DNA of 64,000 nt from Lonicera japonica (GCA_021464415.1 CM038470.1:26003601-26067600), one strand, 5' to 3'. Positions 1 through 12,200 are shown, counted from the stretch's first letter. Translations and numbers: made by a program. Notes: generated from the sequence alone by a model not told the origin.

Positions 1-25
1 AAGATGCGGTGGCCCCAACAAAAAG

Positions 26-662
26 TAGGGGTGTCCATCCGATCCGATCCGGTCATTTTAAACCATCCGCATCCGATCCGATCCGATCTGATGTCGGTTT
101 CAGGTTTTGGCATTTAATCCAGTCCAATACACTTTACAAATCCAATCCAATTAAATGTTGGATAGGATATGTTTCGATCCGATCCGATTAGAAGTTTAAA
201 ATAAGATATATTAAATTCTTGAAATGTTCAATTTTAATGTAAAACAAGACAAAAACTACTTGTAAATTAAATAAAATCTATTACAAATAAACTTCAAGTG
301 TTCAACCAAATAGCTTCAAATTAAAATGTCTACTGTATTAACCAAAAATACATAATTAAACCAAGTGACGAACTATACATGATTAAACTAAATATTAAAT
401 AACAAACTAAGATTAAATGATTTCAAAGTAACTCCTTGTATATATTAAATTATGCCACCAACGAGGGAGAGACATGTGGCAATTATAATAATGGATTGGA
501 TTGGATTGGATCGGTTCCTAGAACACATCAATCCGGAATCGATTCAATTTTCTTCGGTTTTCAAATTTTGCATCCGATCCAATCATCCATAAAATCCAAG
601 AAAAATGGATTGGATTGGATTGGATCGGTTCCTCGGTTTGAATTGGATTTTGGACACCCCTA
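26..662. mobile_element. Non-autonomous hAT-type MITE
   Basis: The element has terminal inverted repeats TAGGGGTGTCCA at 26 and TGGACACCCCTA ending at 662. It is flanked by 8-bp duplications ACAAAAAG (18-25) and GCAAAAAG (663-670) that match at 7 of 8 positions. The sister unit at about 29305-29330 holds the same flank with a single CAAAAAG and no insert, so it is an empty site. The ends are rich in short GATCC/GGATTG repeats on both strands, typical of hAT MITE subterminal regions. No transposase is encoded, and the two short open frames inside are chance products of the repeats. Confidence 0.85.
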
Positions 663-1138
663 GCAAAAAGCAAAACATTCGTGCGAATTGGTTATGCGTA
701 GTTAGCATTCAAACGGTACCGTATATATACATGTACATGTAATTACAAGCCATGATATGTTTGAAATATTCCTTGAATTGAAAGTTCACTATTTTATTTT
801 GAAATGTCCAAAGATAGTAATTTAATTTCCTTTCGGGAACGTATCAACATAGCAAACTTATAAATAAGTATTAATATCGATCACCGATTATTTTGAAATT
901 TGTGTATCTTTAGAAAAACGTAAAAGTAAAACATGAACTAGTTTGGAACAACATATGCATATTATAAACTAAATTGTAGAATAAAATTTTCTTAATCATT
1001 AATACATGCAGTTCAAAAAACAATTGTATGAGAACAATTAGTAACAATCCTAGTACATCTCTATGAGTGCACATATCGTATAAAACTACAAAACAGAGAC
1101 TAATTTCTTTTACCAAATCCTTTTGCAAATACTTTATT
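663..1138. other. Start of duplicated unit A, non-coding
   Basis: No gene is seen. The stretch is colinear with about 20830-21940 (unit B, interrupted by a hAT element) and 29320-29838 (unit C). It forms the 3' flank of the minus-strand gene next to it. Confidence 0.7.
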
Positions 1139-1883
1139 CTATGTATATCGTGGAAGTGTATATCTGTCGCCTTGAACCCTCCGCGACCTGATCATTTGCC
1201 TCAAGGGTCCAATCCAGCTGTCCGATGCTCCAAACTCATTCATCACTCTCCTCTTGAACCAACGGAAAAACACAGCTGCGGAAGGCAACACATAGATCAG
1301 ATACAACACTGGCTGAGCCGAGTCTGGGACCAAAACTGAGGCCAGAGATGCCACCGAAACGGACCCAATAAACCTGACAGCATGACCAACAACATTAGCT
1401 AACTGGGGGGAGACAGGCCACAGAAACCTCAGCCGAGCATTGTGGGCCAACTTGTAATTCACACACACACAGATATATATATACAATAGTAGAATTCACA
1501 TAGATACTGTTAGTATAATTAGCATAACAGACACGGACTTGACTAACCTCACAACATGACCAACGATGCTAGCATATCTGGGAGGGAGACGGGCCCACGG
1601 GAACCTCAACTGAGCATCGTGGGCCAAACCGTATATGAGTAGACTCGAAATGGCGACCCTAATGGTTCTCGGGTGTGTGTCGAACGGCGTATCTGCCTTT
1701 CCTTGGCATTTGAGCTGCAGGAACTCGAGGAGCGAACAAACAATGAAAGCGTAGTTGGCATGGCGGGAAACTTGTGTACGCTGTTCTTGTCGGAAATAAT
1801 ACATTGTGCTGATGAATGCCACATTCAGTTGGGCCGAGAAGTGTGTCCATGGATGTGTGAGAGATGACATCGGATTAGTTAAC
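1139..1883 (-). CDS. Copy A of a triplicated small membrane-type protein gene (spliced, about 185 aa)
   Basis: The coding model on the minus strand is exon 2 from 1883 to 1548 (ATG at 1870-1868, after a TTTTCTTCAG acceptor) and exon 3 from 1373 to 1139 (after ...GTCAG). The 5' splice site at 1548 is GAG|GTTAG. The junction joins phases as AG|G and keeps one open frame of about 185 codons. The product has several hydrophobic segments, including NYAFIVCSLLEFLQL, VAISSLLIYGLAH and a long one in exon 3 around VLYLIYVLPSAAVFF. It ends in a basic tail (FKRR ... RSRRVQ), so an integral membrane protein is likely. I do not recognise the family. The intron between 1547 and 1374 contains a diverged copy of the end of exon 2, a possible alternative exon. 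Copies B and C are broken, so A is the best candidate for a working gene. Expression is not shown by sequence. Confidence 0.5.
1374..1470 (-). other. Duplicated, possibly alternative exon inside the last intron of copy A
   Basis: The minus strand reads LAHNARLRFLWPVSPQLANV then VGHAVR. This parallels the end of exon 2, LAHDAQLRFPWARLPPRYAS then IVGHVVR. An acceptor-like TTACAAG precedes it, and its own end also joins exon 3. The same tandem pair occurs in units B and C, so the duplication predates the segmental triplication. Mutually exclusive splicing is possible but unproven. Confidence 0.4.
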
Positions 1884-1998
1884 CTGAAGAAAATAGGTAA
1901 AGCTGAGTTAATATATGTGTATATACATATATGTATGTATGTGTTTATATATGTTTGACATGTTGAGAGAGAGATAGAGTGATCGAGAGTCATTTAAC

Positions 1999-2085
1999 CT
2001 TTGTAGGAGAGAGATGGGAGTTGAAATGCTTGTGTGTTTTTGTATGTTAAATTGAGGGGAATGGGGTGTTGAGTATTTAAGGGGC
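1999..2085 (-). promoter_or_regulatory. 5' leader exon and TATA-like region of copy A
   Basis: On the minus strand a TTAAATA-like box (about 2073-2080) lies upstream of a leader exon that ends ACAAAG|GTTAAATG at 1999. The equivalent donors are AAG|GTAATG in units B (about 22760) and C (about 30640). Copy A's donor has drifted from the GTAA consensus, which may weaken splicing. The interval to exon 2 is intron 1. Confidence 0.4.
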
Positions 2086-3083
2086 CGGGGGCATATTAAA
2101 CTATTCATATGGTGATTCTCTGGTGTATTAATCTCTATTGTCGGCTCGATCCCCTTCCGATTTATTATCTTGGAAGTCAAAATGGGAAACATGTATTATC
2201 CCTATCACAAGTGTTTCTTCGTAGGGAGGACTGCATGGGTGCAGAACGGGGTGGTCGGTAAAGCTTTACGGAATGAGTAGTTTATGAACTTCCGATTCGA
2301 GTTTCCCCCCCTGACAAATTTTCCGCTTCTCTCACTCCCACCATCCAAATAAATATTATAATAATAGGAGACTTTTGATGACGAAAATTCTTTGTTAAAA
2401 ATACGGTTACGTAGATAGTCCGCAAAAAATTTTGACTGTATAAATATACACTAAATATATTACACTTTTTAGACTTTTAAAATTACCATTTCAAAAGTAA
2501 GTGATAGTATTTGATCCAGTAGTAAAAGTGTATTTTCTAATTGGTACCTAATCTCATAAGTTCAAATTATTTTCAAGTTTTTTTCTTTGTTTAAAGTATG
2601 ATAGTATTTTAGTAATTTAATAAAAAAATCAAATTCTCCTTGTATTTAAGAGTATTTACAATGGTCTAATTCAAAAGTACTTTTGATTATGCATCTAGTA
2701 CTGTGTTTTTTTAAATTAGCAACCTTAAATTCATTAATGAAATAATCAAAATAAAAGTTCAGCAATTTTGATCCAACGGATGTTATCAGTTTTTGTGATC
2801 CATTTTCTCGTATGAATGGCATCATTGTAATAAAGCACAAAACCTTAAGCACTTCGTGGAAATGATTTGATATGATAATTGGTAATCTAATATTGGTTTT
2901 TGTGATCCAGTGGCCTGTATGAATGGGATTATTGTAATATACCACAAAACTTTGTGCAATTTGTGAAAATGATTTCATACGATAATTGATGAGCAAATCC
3001 AAGTATGTCAGAGTCATGCCTGAAGTGTGCCAGTTGGGCTTGTGGGGAAGGCTAAACGGAAAAAATTGGGGTGCGGCCGGGGA

Positions 3084-3085
<2 letters not shown>
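2086..3085. other. Upstream region of copy A, partly duplicated in place
   Basis: No gene is seen. The segment ending near 2460 (a TTTCTCTCAC box, then a CGCAAAAAATTTTGACTG stretch) is colinear with about 22930-23060 (B) and 36590-36700 (C). A second partial copy follows at about 3160-3250, so the promoter region is itself repeated in unit A. Confidence 0.5.

Positions 3086-3122
<37 letters not shown>
3086..3122 (+). repeat. G37 homopolymer
   Basis: An uninterrupted run of 37 G (C on the minus strand). The position corresponds to a 15-G run at 36460-36474 in unit C, so it is an expanded version of a shared G tract upstream of the gene. Such a run can form G-quadruplexes and is error-prone in sequencing, so its exact length is doubtful. 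Confidence 0.9.
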
Positions 3123-3254
3123 CGTGTTTCTGGAGGTACAACGTGTTTTTTTCCCCAAGACAAATTTTATGCTTTTCTCTCACTTAAATCCCGACAATCC
3201 AAATAAATATTACAATATTAAGATATTTTTTATGGCGATAGTTATTTGTTAACA

Positions 3255-3723
3255 TGCGAAAAGGAAAAGTCACATCACCCAATTATTTAATTAATGGCTT
3301 AAATTTATTTAAAAAATACACATAAAATGTTAGTCTTTGAATGTGAATTTTTTTCCTAAGAATATCACATCACCACACTAATGGCCAAGATTTATTTACA
3401 AACAACACACAAAATTTGAATCCTTAGATATACTTTTAGGATATCAAATCAAAAAATTCAATATTTATTTATCTCTCTTATATTCTATCAATCTACTCTC
3501 TCCCCCACTTTTCTCTCTTATTAATTTTTTAAAAAAAATTAAAAAACATTAACTTTAGAGACAAAAACTAAAAATTATTAAAATATTCATATTTAAAATT
3601 TATTAATCCATACCTATAAAATAAAATCCATGCCTTTTGAAAAAATTAAAAAACATTAACTTTAAATACAAAAACTAAAAATTATTAAAATATTTATATT
3701 TAAAATTTATTAATCCATACCTA
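3255..3723. repeat. Truncated Helitron-like copy / tandem repeat preceding the Helitron
   Basis: The block starting GTCACATCACC recurs with good similarity at about 3748. Inside it a roughly 100-bp AT-rich subunit (ending TTTATTAATCCATACCTAT) occurs near 3537, 3641, 4017 and 4121. The array looks like two overlapping Helitron 5' regions or internal tandem duplication. Confidence 0.55.
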
Positions 3724-5103
3724 TCTATATTATAAAGAAAGGAAATGTCACATCACCAAATTATTTAATCAATTGCTTAGATTTGTTTTAAAAAATAAAC
3801 ATAAACTGTTGGCCTTTGGATGTGAATAGTTTTCCTAAGAACATCACATCACCATATTAATTTCCAAGATTTATTTACAAACAATACAACAAATTTAAAC
3901 CCTTATATGTACTTTTAAGATATCAAATCAAAAAATTCAACATTTTTTTGTCTTTCTTATATTCTACCAATCTACTTTCTCTCCACTTTTCTCTCTCATT
4001 AATTTTTTAAAAAAATTAAAAAACATTAACTTTAAATACAAAAACTAAAAATTATTAAAATATTCATATTTAAAATTTATTAATCCATACCTATAAAATA
4101 AAATCCACACCTTTTGAAAAATTTAAAAAACATTAACTTTAAATATAAAAACTAAAATTTATTAAAATATTCATATTTAAAATTTATTAATCCATACCTA
4201 TTGTAACCCACTTTTCTCTCTTTAAACATATTTTTTCTTCATATACTTACATTCAAATCTAATTCTTCCTTTAGTTTAAGAATATAAAAAAGATATTTGT
4301 TTTATTTAATCTTTTACAAACTTAAATAGTTTATTTTGTTTTATTTTATTTAAAAAAAAATATATTACTTTTGTAAACCATGGTTACTACTAATGGTGCA
4401 ATCTATTTATAATTAAAATTTTTGTAACAATAATGGGATGTTAATTTTTGTATATACTGGTGAATGATTATTAACCCATCCCGACCTTAATGAATTAGTA
4501 AAACGGGTTCAAATTTAAGCATATCATAAACGGAGGCACTTCGAGTTTTTCAATTAAAAATCACCTCAATCTGGTCGGGTCAAATATATCCTCCCCATAC
4601 CCCCGCGCTTTATATTTATATAGGTTGTGTATACAGTTTTCTTAATACTCCATCCGTCAAAATTTAATTGTCTATTATTCCATTTTTGGATGTTCCAAAA
4701 TAGTTGTCCACTTTCTATATTTAGCAAGTCTATAATTAGAACACTTTTTATTATTTCTAACATTACCCTTTAAGCTATTACCACTTTCTTTATTGTAGGT
4801 CCCGCCACCTTTTTTTGTTAGGGAAAAAGTAAAAGTCATTTTTGGAAATAAGCGTTTTCTCTTAAAGTAATCATTATGTCTCCTTAAGTTTTAGTTTTTC
4901 AAAGTTGGACAATTAAATTGGGATGGAGGGAGTATATGTTTTGGATTGCACGCTATTTAGGTATTATGTATTTTTTGGTCAATCTAACTGTTAATTTTTT
5001 TTACACTGCCACCCCGTTCGACACGGGCAATACCAAGGAGTCTCTTTATTTGTATTTAATATTTTTTTATTTCACCGTGCCGGACGGCACGGGCAATACC
5101 TAG
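3724..5103 (+). mobile_element. Non-autonomous Helitron
   Basis: The 5' end reads TCTATATTATAAAG after an A. The 3' end is CTAG (5100-5103) followed by T. Eleven bases separate that end from a GC-rich hairpin with perfect 8-bp arms, CCGTGCCG GA CGGCACGG (5075-5092). TC at the 5' end, a short terminal hairpin, CTRR at the 3' end and insertion between A and T are the defining Helitron features. A degenerate second terminus-like motif lies at about 5012-5034. No Rep/helicase is encoded. The 5' limit is less sure because of the tandem array before it. Confidence 0.7.
4648..4932. mobile_element. Stowaway (Tc1/mariner-type) MITE nested in the Helitron
   Basis: The ends CTCCATCCGTCAAAATTTAA and its near inverse (GGGATGGAGGGAG, ending at 4932) are flanked by TA on both sides (4646-4647 and 4933-4934). 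The CTCC..CCGTC terminus and TA duplication are characteristic of Stowaway elements. It is 285 bp with no coding capacity. Confidence 0.85.
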
Positions 5104-7199
5104 TATTAAATATATTATACTTGTTAGACTTTTAAGACATTTCAAAAATAATTGATAGTATTTAGTTTAGTGGTAAAATTATATTTTCTTCATACATAAT
5201 GTCATATGTTCAAATTATTTTTAAGTTGATTTATTTGTCTAAAGTACAAAAATTCAAGTTTATTTGTTTTTAACGTATGCAAATACATATCAAATTATTG
5301 TATTTAATATAATTAGACCAAGTGTACACGTAATGCGTGTACTACTTGTACGTATATAATTTAAAGAAAAATATTTATCCAAAGAGAAAGATGGTCTAAT
5401 GAAGAAGAAAGTTTGTTTGTTAAATTTTAGTGTTTCAATTCACATTGTTAGCAAATTCTTTATGAAGAAAAATGGAGTAAAACAGGAATTATAAATGTAT
5501 AACACAACGTATGTAGTTAAATTGAGACTTACATTTATAATATAAAATAGATAGTCATATATACACACATATCTACTAGATTTTCGTACACACGCACATG
5601 TACACACAATGTTGTAATGGAAGATATTTTGTGAAATAAAAAGTTCTTAGACATTCAGAAAACAAAAACATGACATTGTTTTGAAATGAGTTTGAGATTT
5701 GTATAATAGCGCATGTGTGCATAAATTTATTTGTGTATACAAACTGAGGTCCGATTTAATTATTGTGCTTGGTTAGTCGAAAGCACAAGGGTTGGAGTCA
5801 GTGGCGGATCTTGGGGGGGCCTCCGCTCCCTCAACCCTTGTTAGATCTTTGAAAGTATGAGTAGTAATAATATTAATTGTTATGCATATACGTTATATTT
5901 TATTAGGCCCCTCAAATTTTGTATGGTTAAAATTTATAACCTTTTACGCTTTCATGAGTCTTCTTCTTAACTATAATCTTGCAAACAATATAATTCACTA
6001 GTGCAGAGATAGAGAGAAAGCAAATGCGACAGCCACATGTCTTACTTGATTAATTTATTTTGACTTTTTTTATATTAATTACTTTTATATCAAAAAAAAA
6101 TAAAAATTTATGCTTGTGTTCCATACAACCCCACCCCATCCATGAAATTTAAGATTTTAGATCCGCCACTAATTGTAGTAGAAACTTTGCTCAAGATTTG
6201 AACGAATGCAAATGAATGGAATAGGGCGTTCGAAACTTTTTTTGAAAACATTAATAATTTGTACTAAAAGTTAGAATAAGAGTGGATTGATTGGTGAAAT
6301 CTTCTATAACCTTTTTGAATAACTAACTTTTTATGCGATGATAAAAAAAATTCATAAAAAAGTGGGAAAGGTTGAGAATCCATCTCATTAAACACGTCTC
6401 TTTTTTCATTTTTTCATAAATTTAATATTTTTTCAATCATTTTTTTAACTTTTTATGGAACAGGTCCGAAGTGTTTTTTACTTGTTTATTTGGTTAGAAA
6501 TAGTCAAATCAATTGTATTTTTTTTTTCTCATATATATATATATATATATTTAGCAGTTGGTTTGTGCCAAGTGTCTCCCCAGTCTTCATTTACAATACA
6601 AACAGAAAACATTGTTTTGTTTTCTCCATGGAAATTTGACCCATTGAGTTGTAAGTCTTCCTTTCACAACTAAATTCAACTAAATAATACCTTTATTTCA
6701 CCTCAATACACGGAGAACTTGCAATGTTTGTCTATAGTACTATTAATAATGTTCTTCATTGTCTCTTTGAATAATTATAAATGGTTGTCAAGCGTCGCAA
6801 ACTATCGCCGCAAAATTATCTATAGTCAAAGTTCTGGCAATCATTGATGAAGTATTTCAAAACAATTTTCTCTCTTTAAGACTTTGTTCGATAACAAGAA
6901 AAATATTAAAAAATAATAATTTATTTGAGTAAGGCTAAAAAAAGAATTGACGCACGTGAGGAGGCATCTCATAAACTTCCTTCTTTTATCTTTTGTAGAA
7001 AAATTCTTCTTTATCTTTTAAAGAAAAATTTTCACAAAAAAAAGTATAAAGAAATAGATACTGCCTATCGGGTTATGAATCTAATTTTAGCTTAAAATAG
7101 TATAAACTTTACTATTGTGCTATTCAACATTTATTAATTAGTTTTAATTTTAATTTAGATATTTGTATACATAAAAAAAAATAAAAAAATGTATGTACA
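5104..7199. other. Body of duplicated unit A, no gene seen
   Basis: AT-rich non-coding DNA colinear with about 23330-26750 (B) and 42581-44123 plus 60549-61700 (C). Shared landmarks are the GAGAAAGATGGTCTAATGA block (about 5380, 24017, 42837) and the TGGCGGATCTTGGGG block (about 5800, 24430, 43260). A TA microsatellite is at about 6533-6550. Short open frames here are not conserved between units. Confidence 0.6.
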
Positions 7200-7799
7200 T
7201 GTGACGCCCCAATCTTTATATATACGATTTATTAACTAATTCCACAATATCACCACATAACCAAGCTAAAATTCAAAAGATCGGGGGTCAAAGAAAGTTA
7301 ATAAAATATTGACCTGTCAAAATTTTATCTTAATATAGCAATAAACCTATCCAGCCACATAATAATAATGTATACTTTAAGAATTCTATAATCTATACCA
7401 AGAATTACAATCATAAAACCCTTATTACACGAATAACTTCTAACATAAACCAAATAAAAATCTCACTATGTATCTTCTCGAACCTGTACCATCTAATTAT
7501 GAATAATCACCCATAACCTTTCAAACCACATCCACATTTTCAAGTATCAACTTAAAACAATGCTTCCCGTATTCTATCTGCATCCCAAACCCGAAGTACC
7601 TAAACCTAGAATTTTTTATTTAAAACGAGGTGAGCTCATAGCTCAGTAGGGGGAATAATAGGAGATATATAATATGTTTAAAACATAATTTGCAGTTTAA
7701 TAACAAATCATATTTTAACTAATAATTCAATTCAAAACCATCATCTTATAAAATAATGCGTGCTTATGCATATGCATGTTACCTCATTTGTGTCAACCA

Positions 7800-7995
7800 T
7801 TATAGTATGTCACCAAGAGATACTAAAGTCAAACCGAATAATAATAATAATAACAATGGGCCTGACTGTCCCAAAAGATACCGAAGCTGAATTGAATAAT
7901 AATAATTTATTATGGGCCTGACTGTCCCCAATAGATACCGAAGGTGGGCCGAACCATAATCATAAGAATAAGAACGGGCTTGACCGCCCGAGAGA
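7800..7995. repeat. Three-copy tandem repeat inside the solo LTR
   Basis: Units of about 65 bp centred on AGATACCGAAG and GGGCCTGACTGTCCC follow one another, each with a short AAT-rich spacer. Open frames here come from the repeat. Confidence 0.6.
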
Positions 7996-8645
7996 ATAAA
8001 TCGAATATAATCACGACATAACATCATCTGACCAATAAAAGATCATTATCATATCATAATAGAATTGAACTACATGTCCATCCATATCATATCAATAAAA
8101 TCACAAGTGCTTTGCCGATGTCTAGATTTTCGGACTACTTACCGCTAGCTCTAGATAGCCGACCTCATCACTTGTCCCTCGGGAGTTTAGGGATTTTCAA
8201 CTCAAGGGCACCGAGCTCTACTTATTTTCACACCAGCAAGTACTAGTCAATACATATTTCTTTCATTATCAAATGGTCACAATAAAAATCATAATCTAAT
8301 CCTTCAAGGGATCATATCACATTCAAGAATGATACAACAATCATAAGAAACTTTGCATCATAGATATGAAATATACACCCACATGATAGGCTATAAGAAT
8401 AATCCGAACTTGCTGAAAAATCTCTAAAATCCAGTTGACACAATAATGATGGATAATATATATAACATGCTAATAAATGAACATTTGAAACAATTTATGA
8501 CATATAACTACAACAAATCTCTATACATGTCTCTTGATGTATATACTTCATAAATTAATCAATTTCATCAATATACAACATCTATACATTCAAGAGATAT
8601 CTCATATATATCAAACACATGTATATCAAGTATAATGGCATATTT

Positions 8646-9248
8646 TGTTAGAAAAATTGGTCACTTAAATATTTATATTTATATATAATCAATAAACCAT
8701 TTTATCCTAAGAGATAGACGCCAATTAGCAACCTCGAAACACTCGGGTGAAGCGGCGTAACTGTTTTAAGGAGATTGTGTGTACGCGAGACTCGGTTTCA
8801 TTTTTTGCCTAGATCTTTAAATCATATTTTTTGGGGTTTAAACGACCTCAAACATAAAAATGACTGAGATGGAAATTGTTCAGAATTGAATTTTACATTG
8901 GATTGTGAAGTTTCAGAATTTTCTGAACTGATTTACTATATCTAAAAGGCAAAATAGTATTCTGAAAATTTTTCGGTAACATATGGTTCGGATTTTTTTT
9001 TCAAAAAATACATGGTTTTGAGACAATATTGTTATTGGAATTTGTTTATTGTGGTATATAAATTTTAGAAATTTATATTGTTTGGTTTCTATTTGTACAA
9101 AAGGTATAAAGACGAATGAAATCATTGATTAAGCTCTGTTCATCAACAAGGACTTTCGCTTAAACTATAAAATTTGTATATTTATATTTATATATATAAA
9201 TCAAGTTTTTATATATAAATATGTATTTAAGTGACCAATTTTTCTAAC
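8646..9248. mobile_element. Inverted-repeat element nested in the solo LTR
   Basis: TGTTAGAAAAATTGGTCACT at the left is matched by its exact inverse ending at about 9248, and both arms continue into AT-rich sequence. No clear target duplication was found, so the superfamily is open. The core has no convincing coding sequence. Confidence 0.6.
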
Positions 9249-10437
9249 ATATCTTACTTTAAATCACATGCTCATGGCTTTATAAATCATAAAGCATCAT
9301 CATCCTCATCATGTAATAATTCTTAAATAAAGACAATTAAAATATGATGATTTACATAAAATAAAATCATATCATCGGGTTTTGAAAACAATTAAACCCA
9401 TACCTCTCATCCAAGATAAAAGTTATTCAACCATCCATAAGTTTCCTTAAGATATCTCCGTATTCTCCTTGTTTCCAAACATTTCAATTTCACAACAAAC
9501 AACTCAATTATTACTTATATCTACAAATATAGCAATTACAATATCCCTCAATAAGCACTAAGCTTTTCCCCAAAGTAGTAACTTAATCTAAATTCTCAAA
9601 TTTTAACATTCTATTCTAATTTACCAACCACAAATAATCATTCAACACATAGAGTACAATATGAGATATGATGCAAAGTTTTTAAGATTTTTGCGAAGAA
9701 ATTAATATCGTCCACCAATCTTATAAAATTCATTAAAAATCCATTTCTTATCATTTTTAGGTGATTCCAAAGCCATGTGTTAGATATTGAGCCATAATTT
9801 GACATACATACTTCATTTCTAATATCATCCATCAGTAACCAGCTCAAAACAGTAGCAAAAATCCAATTTTCTTTACTTAAACATTCTAGTAAACCCATGG
9901 TATGTATAATTCTATTTTTTAAATCCATAATTTTCATAGTTCATGTAAAACACACAAACTTCTCCAAGTATTAATTTAAACCCAAATACCAATAATTATC
10001 AAGCTCAAATCATACTATTTTTTTTTCAAATTTACCAAAATTTATCCAAAATTAAAGATAATTTAAAGGCTTACCTCATGGCATCGAAATATTAACCAAA
10101 GGTGATGATGAACCGAGACTCGGTGACGGAACTCTAAAATTCTCGTACTTTCGCGTAGTTCTCAAAGCGTAGAACAACTTTCCCTAAAAGCCCGTCTCGA
10201 TTCAGCGGAGTTTGGTAGACCAAAATCTAGAGAGAGAAAGCTAGAAAACTAAAACAATGGAGTTTTCCATTACTTTTGGATAAATTACAATAATTTATCC
10301 TCTAGTTTTACGAAATATCATTTTAACCCCTCACTTTTATAAAGTTAACACTTTAATCCTTTTTCACCTTATCTAATATAATTAAATTATACTACGTCCG
10401 ATCCAACTTAAAATAAATTAAAGCACGGGATATTACA

Positions 10438-12059
10438 ATGTAGTATGTGTGCATACTTATCTAATTAAAAAGTTTTTTTTTTAATTATAAAGATGTAGAT
10501 TTTAGGTAAAGAAAAATTAAATTTTTGAGATGCAAAACTTATAACTAAGCACTTGAGCTCAAGTTCTACTCGATTTTTTAAAATGGTCTACTAGTTTAAA
10601 AAATATTTTGTAATAGGTTTATTTTTTTTTTTTATTATTATGAAAATGTGGTTGTGGTTTTATATATATTTAGACGCAATTGGACTAAATTATCCTTTTT
10701 AGAAAAAAGAAATTGTGTGTTGTGTTAAATTTATGATAATTGCGGATATGGTTCACTTTTCTACCTATTGTTTTAGTTTTCATTCGATCGTAATAGTTAG
10801 TATTGTGGTATTAATATGTTACATTTCTGATAATTAACTATTTTATGCGTAGATGAACGAGAGGGACCGGAGTTGATTTTCCGGTGAATACTTGTTATAG
10901 AATCTAATAATAAATAAATGTAAAACTTCATCCTGTTTCGGAATTCGTATGCCATATGCATATTTGTTTGCTTAATTCTCTAATGCTATTCATACAAATA
11001 ATTTTGTACGTATTTTTAGTCGTTGTGACAATAATTTAATTGGTTAGAAAGAAAACGAAAGGTTAATTTGAAGTAATTATTTGTTCGTCTTATATTTCGA
11101 TTAATGTAATTTTGATTATTAATGGATATATATATATATATATGTCTTATCCGTCAATCTACTCGACCAATATTGCTATTAGTGTCAGTCTCTTAATTTG
11201 TTTCCAAAATTAGACCTGCACCTCAAGTTAAAGCCATGAAACAAATAGCTCGCAAATTAAAGGGTAAAATGCAAATAAAAGCCTGATGCAATTCACAGAT
11301 TTGAAGCGCGCGCACTTGTATAGTTTCTTTTGATCTTGAGAAAACTACTTAGAATCAATTGGCAAGATGTCGACGATTATTTGAATTGCTCGAGCATTTT
11401 TTTATTTTGAATCAAAAGATCATGTTTGACTTATATTCTCCTTAGGATACACTAATCGATCTCATCATGATCAATAAGAATGAAATCTATTTATTATTGT
11501 AAAATTCGGTGCGTCAATTATTTCAAAAAGAAAAGTAGACTTTTAATTTGAGTTGGATGGAAAGGGAGTATTTAATATCGGACAAGTCAAATCATTTTAT
11601 AAAGTGAACTTTTAAAAAAAATTCTTTATGTGGTGAAAGTCTACGTAGATGCTGCCATTTATATTGGAGGCAATGGTACGTGGCACATAATGAATCTAAA
11701 TATTTCGTGTGATAATTTTTGTCATGTTAGCAAAATTCTATTGAATTATGTTCACCTCATTATTTGTACATATTGAAATTTAATAATTTAACTTGAGTGA
11801 CTTAAATTATAGTCTAATCATATACGCCAAGCACGTTAGATCCGTTAGTCTCAAAATCTCACGCGCACCTACCGGTCACACAATTTCGCACGCCCACTGT
11901 CAAACATGGTACAACTCTAGTAGTTCCATAAGGTATTTGGTGCAAGCACATCATAGATAAGGGTTAATTTGATACGCATAACACAGTCTAAACATGAATA
12001 ATCTATAGAATACAACTGGAATGGTTTTGAATCTCATTCCAAAACTTATGTTGACTGCA
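10438..12059. other. Distal part of unit A, no gene seen
   Basis: Non-coding. The part 10440-10810 matches 27420-27780 and 61750-62040. The part 10960-11500 matches 16950-17400 and 62050-62500. A GCACGTTAGATCCG block at about 11830 recurs at about 63384, marking the distal limit of the duplicated unit. Confidence 0.6.
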
Positions 12060-12200
12060 ACCTACATGTGTATCTTTTTATGACAATTTGTGAACAGAGA
12101 AAGAGAGAGAGAGAGTCATTACCTTGTAGAAGAGAGAGAAATGTTGAAATGCTTGTGTGTTATATTTAGAGTGTGGATTATTGGAGGAGGGTTGATGTTG
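12060..12200 (-). pseudogene. Orphan leader-exon fragment of the triplicated gene family
   Basis: The stretch GAGAGTCATTACCTTGTAGA followed by GAAATGCTTGTGTG matches the leader exon and donor of copies B and C (about 22752 and 30640). No downstream coding exons follow, so this is a remnant of a fourth copy. Confidence 0.5.

Larger units (their letters stand above)
7200..10437 (+). mobile_element. Gypsy-type solo LTR (Tekay/Retand-like), about 3.2 kb
   Basis: The insertion starts TGTGACGCCCCAATC and ends CGGGATATTACA, both familiar termini of large chromovirus LTRs. It is absent from units B (near 27395) and C (near 61755), where the flanks are contiguous. Internal phrases such as GTGAGCTCATAGCTCAGTA (about 7629) and the GCCGATGTCTAG..TCGGACTAC block (about 8116) fit that LTR group (recalled similarity, not searched). 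No gag or pol is present. I could not find a clean target duplication. Confidence 0.5.

Noticed and set aside
2646..3158. 170-codon minus-strand frame with a polyproline run
   Set aside because: The prolines are only the complement of the G37 homopolymer and the rest lacks coding character.
7195..10442. Target duplication for the 3.2-kb solo LTR
   Set aside because: GTACA on the left and ATGTA on the right do not match under any nearby boundary choice.
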